Source: Paenibacillus ehimensis NBRC 15659 (GTDB taxonomy: Bacteria; Bacillota; Bacilli; Paenibacillales; NBRC-103111). From it: a stretch of DNA of 64,000 bases. The stretch's first letter is position 1; each line of letters starts with the position of its first letter. This document shows, one piece after another, positions 63,967 through 64,000 of this stretch. Both the position numbers and the translations under genes were made by a program. The notes under the pieces are model-generated. The model searched no databases. It saw only the letters and a program-made list of their open reading frames with translations, and was not told the DNA's origin. Where the stretch lies: the NCBI RefSeq assembly GCF_004000785.1, contig NZ_BILX01000019.1, positions 1-64,000 on the forward strand, in the 5' to 3' direction.

Positions 63967-64000
63967 TCAATACCACAGATCCGCCGTCTGAACGTCCTGC
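63967..64000 (-). CDS. C-terminal end of an unidentified gene
   Basis: On the minus strand a frame entering from the window edge reads QDVQTADLWY and stops at TGA 63967-63969, nine bases before a good terminator. The position makes it a likely gene end, but ten residues are too few to name it. Confidence 0.35.
   Translation of the reverse strand, partial: QDVQTADLWY

Noticed and set aside
63728-63976. Minus-strand frame of 82 codons at the right end
   Set aside because: It runs through a strong terminator hairpin, so it is read-through of non-coding sequence.
1-64000. rRNA, tRNA, complete insertion sequences, prophage or integrase genes
   Set aside because: No matching conserved sequences or transposase/integrase domains were found in any of the long frames.

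Overview
The window looks like a chromosomal segment of a spore-former in the Paenibacillaceae (Paenibacillus or a close relative). The reasons are Gram-positive style Shine-Dalgarno sites and sigma-A promoters, a T-box leader, a CIRCE-like heat-shock operator, several TTG/GTG starts, Bce-type bacitracin modules, YesM/YesN-type sugar sensors, and the very high density of one-component regulators (six TetR, two LacI, one each of MerR, MarR, Rrf2 and AraC type). I see no rRNA, tRNA, CRISPR array or intact insertion sequence. One nested palindromic repeat element (62172-62422) is the only mobile-looking item.

Layout. 1-1054: start of the bifunctional chorismate mutase/DAHP synthase gene (cut by the window edge) behind a T-box riboswitch that appears to read a Phe codon. 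1177-3998: MFS pump with twin operators, an inositol-monophosphatase-like protein and an LpdD-like protein. 4100-14600 (minus strand): a cell-envelope antibiotic resistance island holding a BceRS-BceAB module, a serine hydrolase with a stop codon inside its signal peptide, and a second set made of response regulator, kinase, BcrA/BcrB-type ABC transporter and UppP, headed by a TetR gene. 15350-21000: a FAD monooxygenase, two tandem imine-reductase-like enzymes with a MerR regulator, and TetR/MarR regulators. 21030-24362: SMR efflux pair and a UvrA2-type protein. 24669-30409: asparagine synthetase, ethanolamine permease and a HAD phosphatase lipoprotein. 30605-34768: GH65 disaccharide phosphorylase, beta-phosphoglucomutase and a LacI regulator with matching operators. 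35308-38598: alpha/beta hydrolase with a divergent, apparently leaderless tetR, and an NmrA-like reductase with an Rrf2 regulator.

38667-43232: a four-gene operon (sugar nucleotidyltransferase, GT4 glycosyltransferase, alpha/alpha-barrel protein, GH130 phosphorylase) behind a near-perfect CIRCE element. 43461-48827: a coiled-coil DUF2325-like protein and, under its own promoter, an operon of a DUF6530-like protein, a MoxR-like AAA ATPase, a VWA protein and a GIY-YIG-like protein. The ATPase and VWA frames are joined through an A9 run that would allow a -1 frameshift. I regard this as the most interesting uncharacterised system here.

48929-61827: a beta-mannan utilisation region. A GH113 mannanase, a cellobiose/mannobiose 2-epimerase and a GH130 mannosylglucose phosphorylase form one plus-strand operon. 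Facing it are a LacI regulator, two paralogous solute-binding lipoproteins, a YesMN-type two-component system and two ABC permeases with no ATPase. One binding protein sits in the kinase/regulator operon, which suggests a three-component sugar sensor. The mannose-1-phosphate released by the GH130 enzymes could feed the nucleotidyltransferase of the neighbouring operon. The window ends with a VOC protein, an AraC regulator and the last codons of a gene that lies mostly outside.
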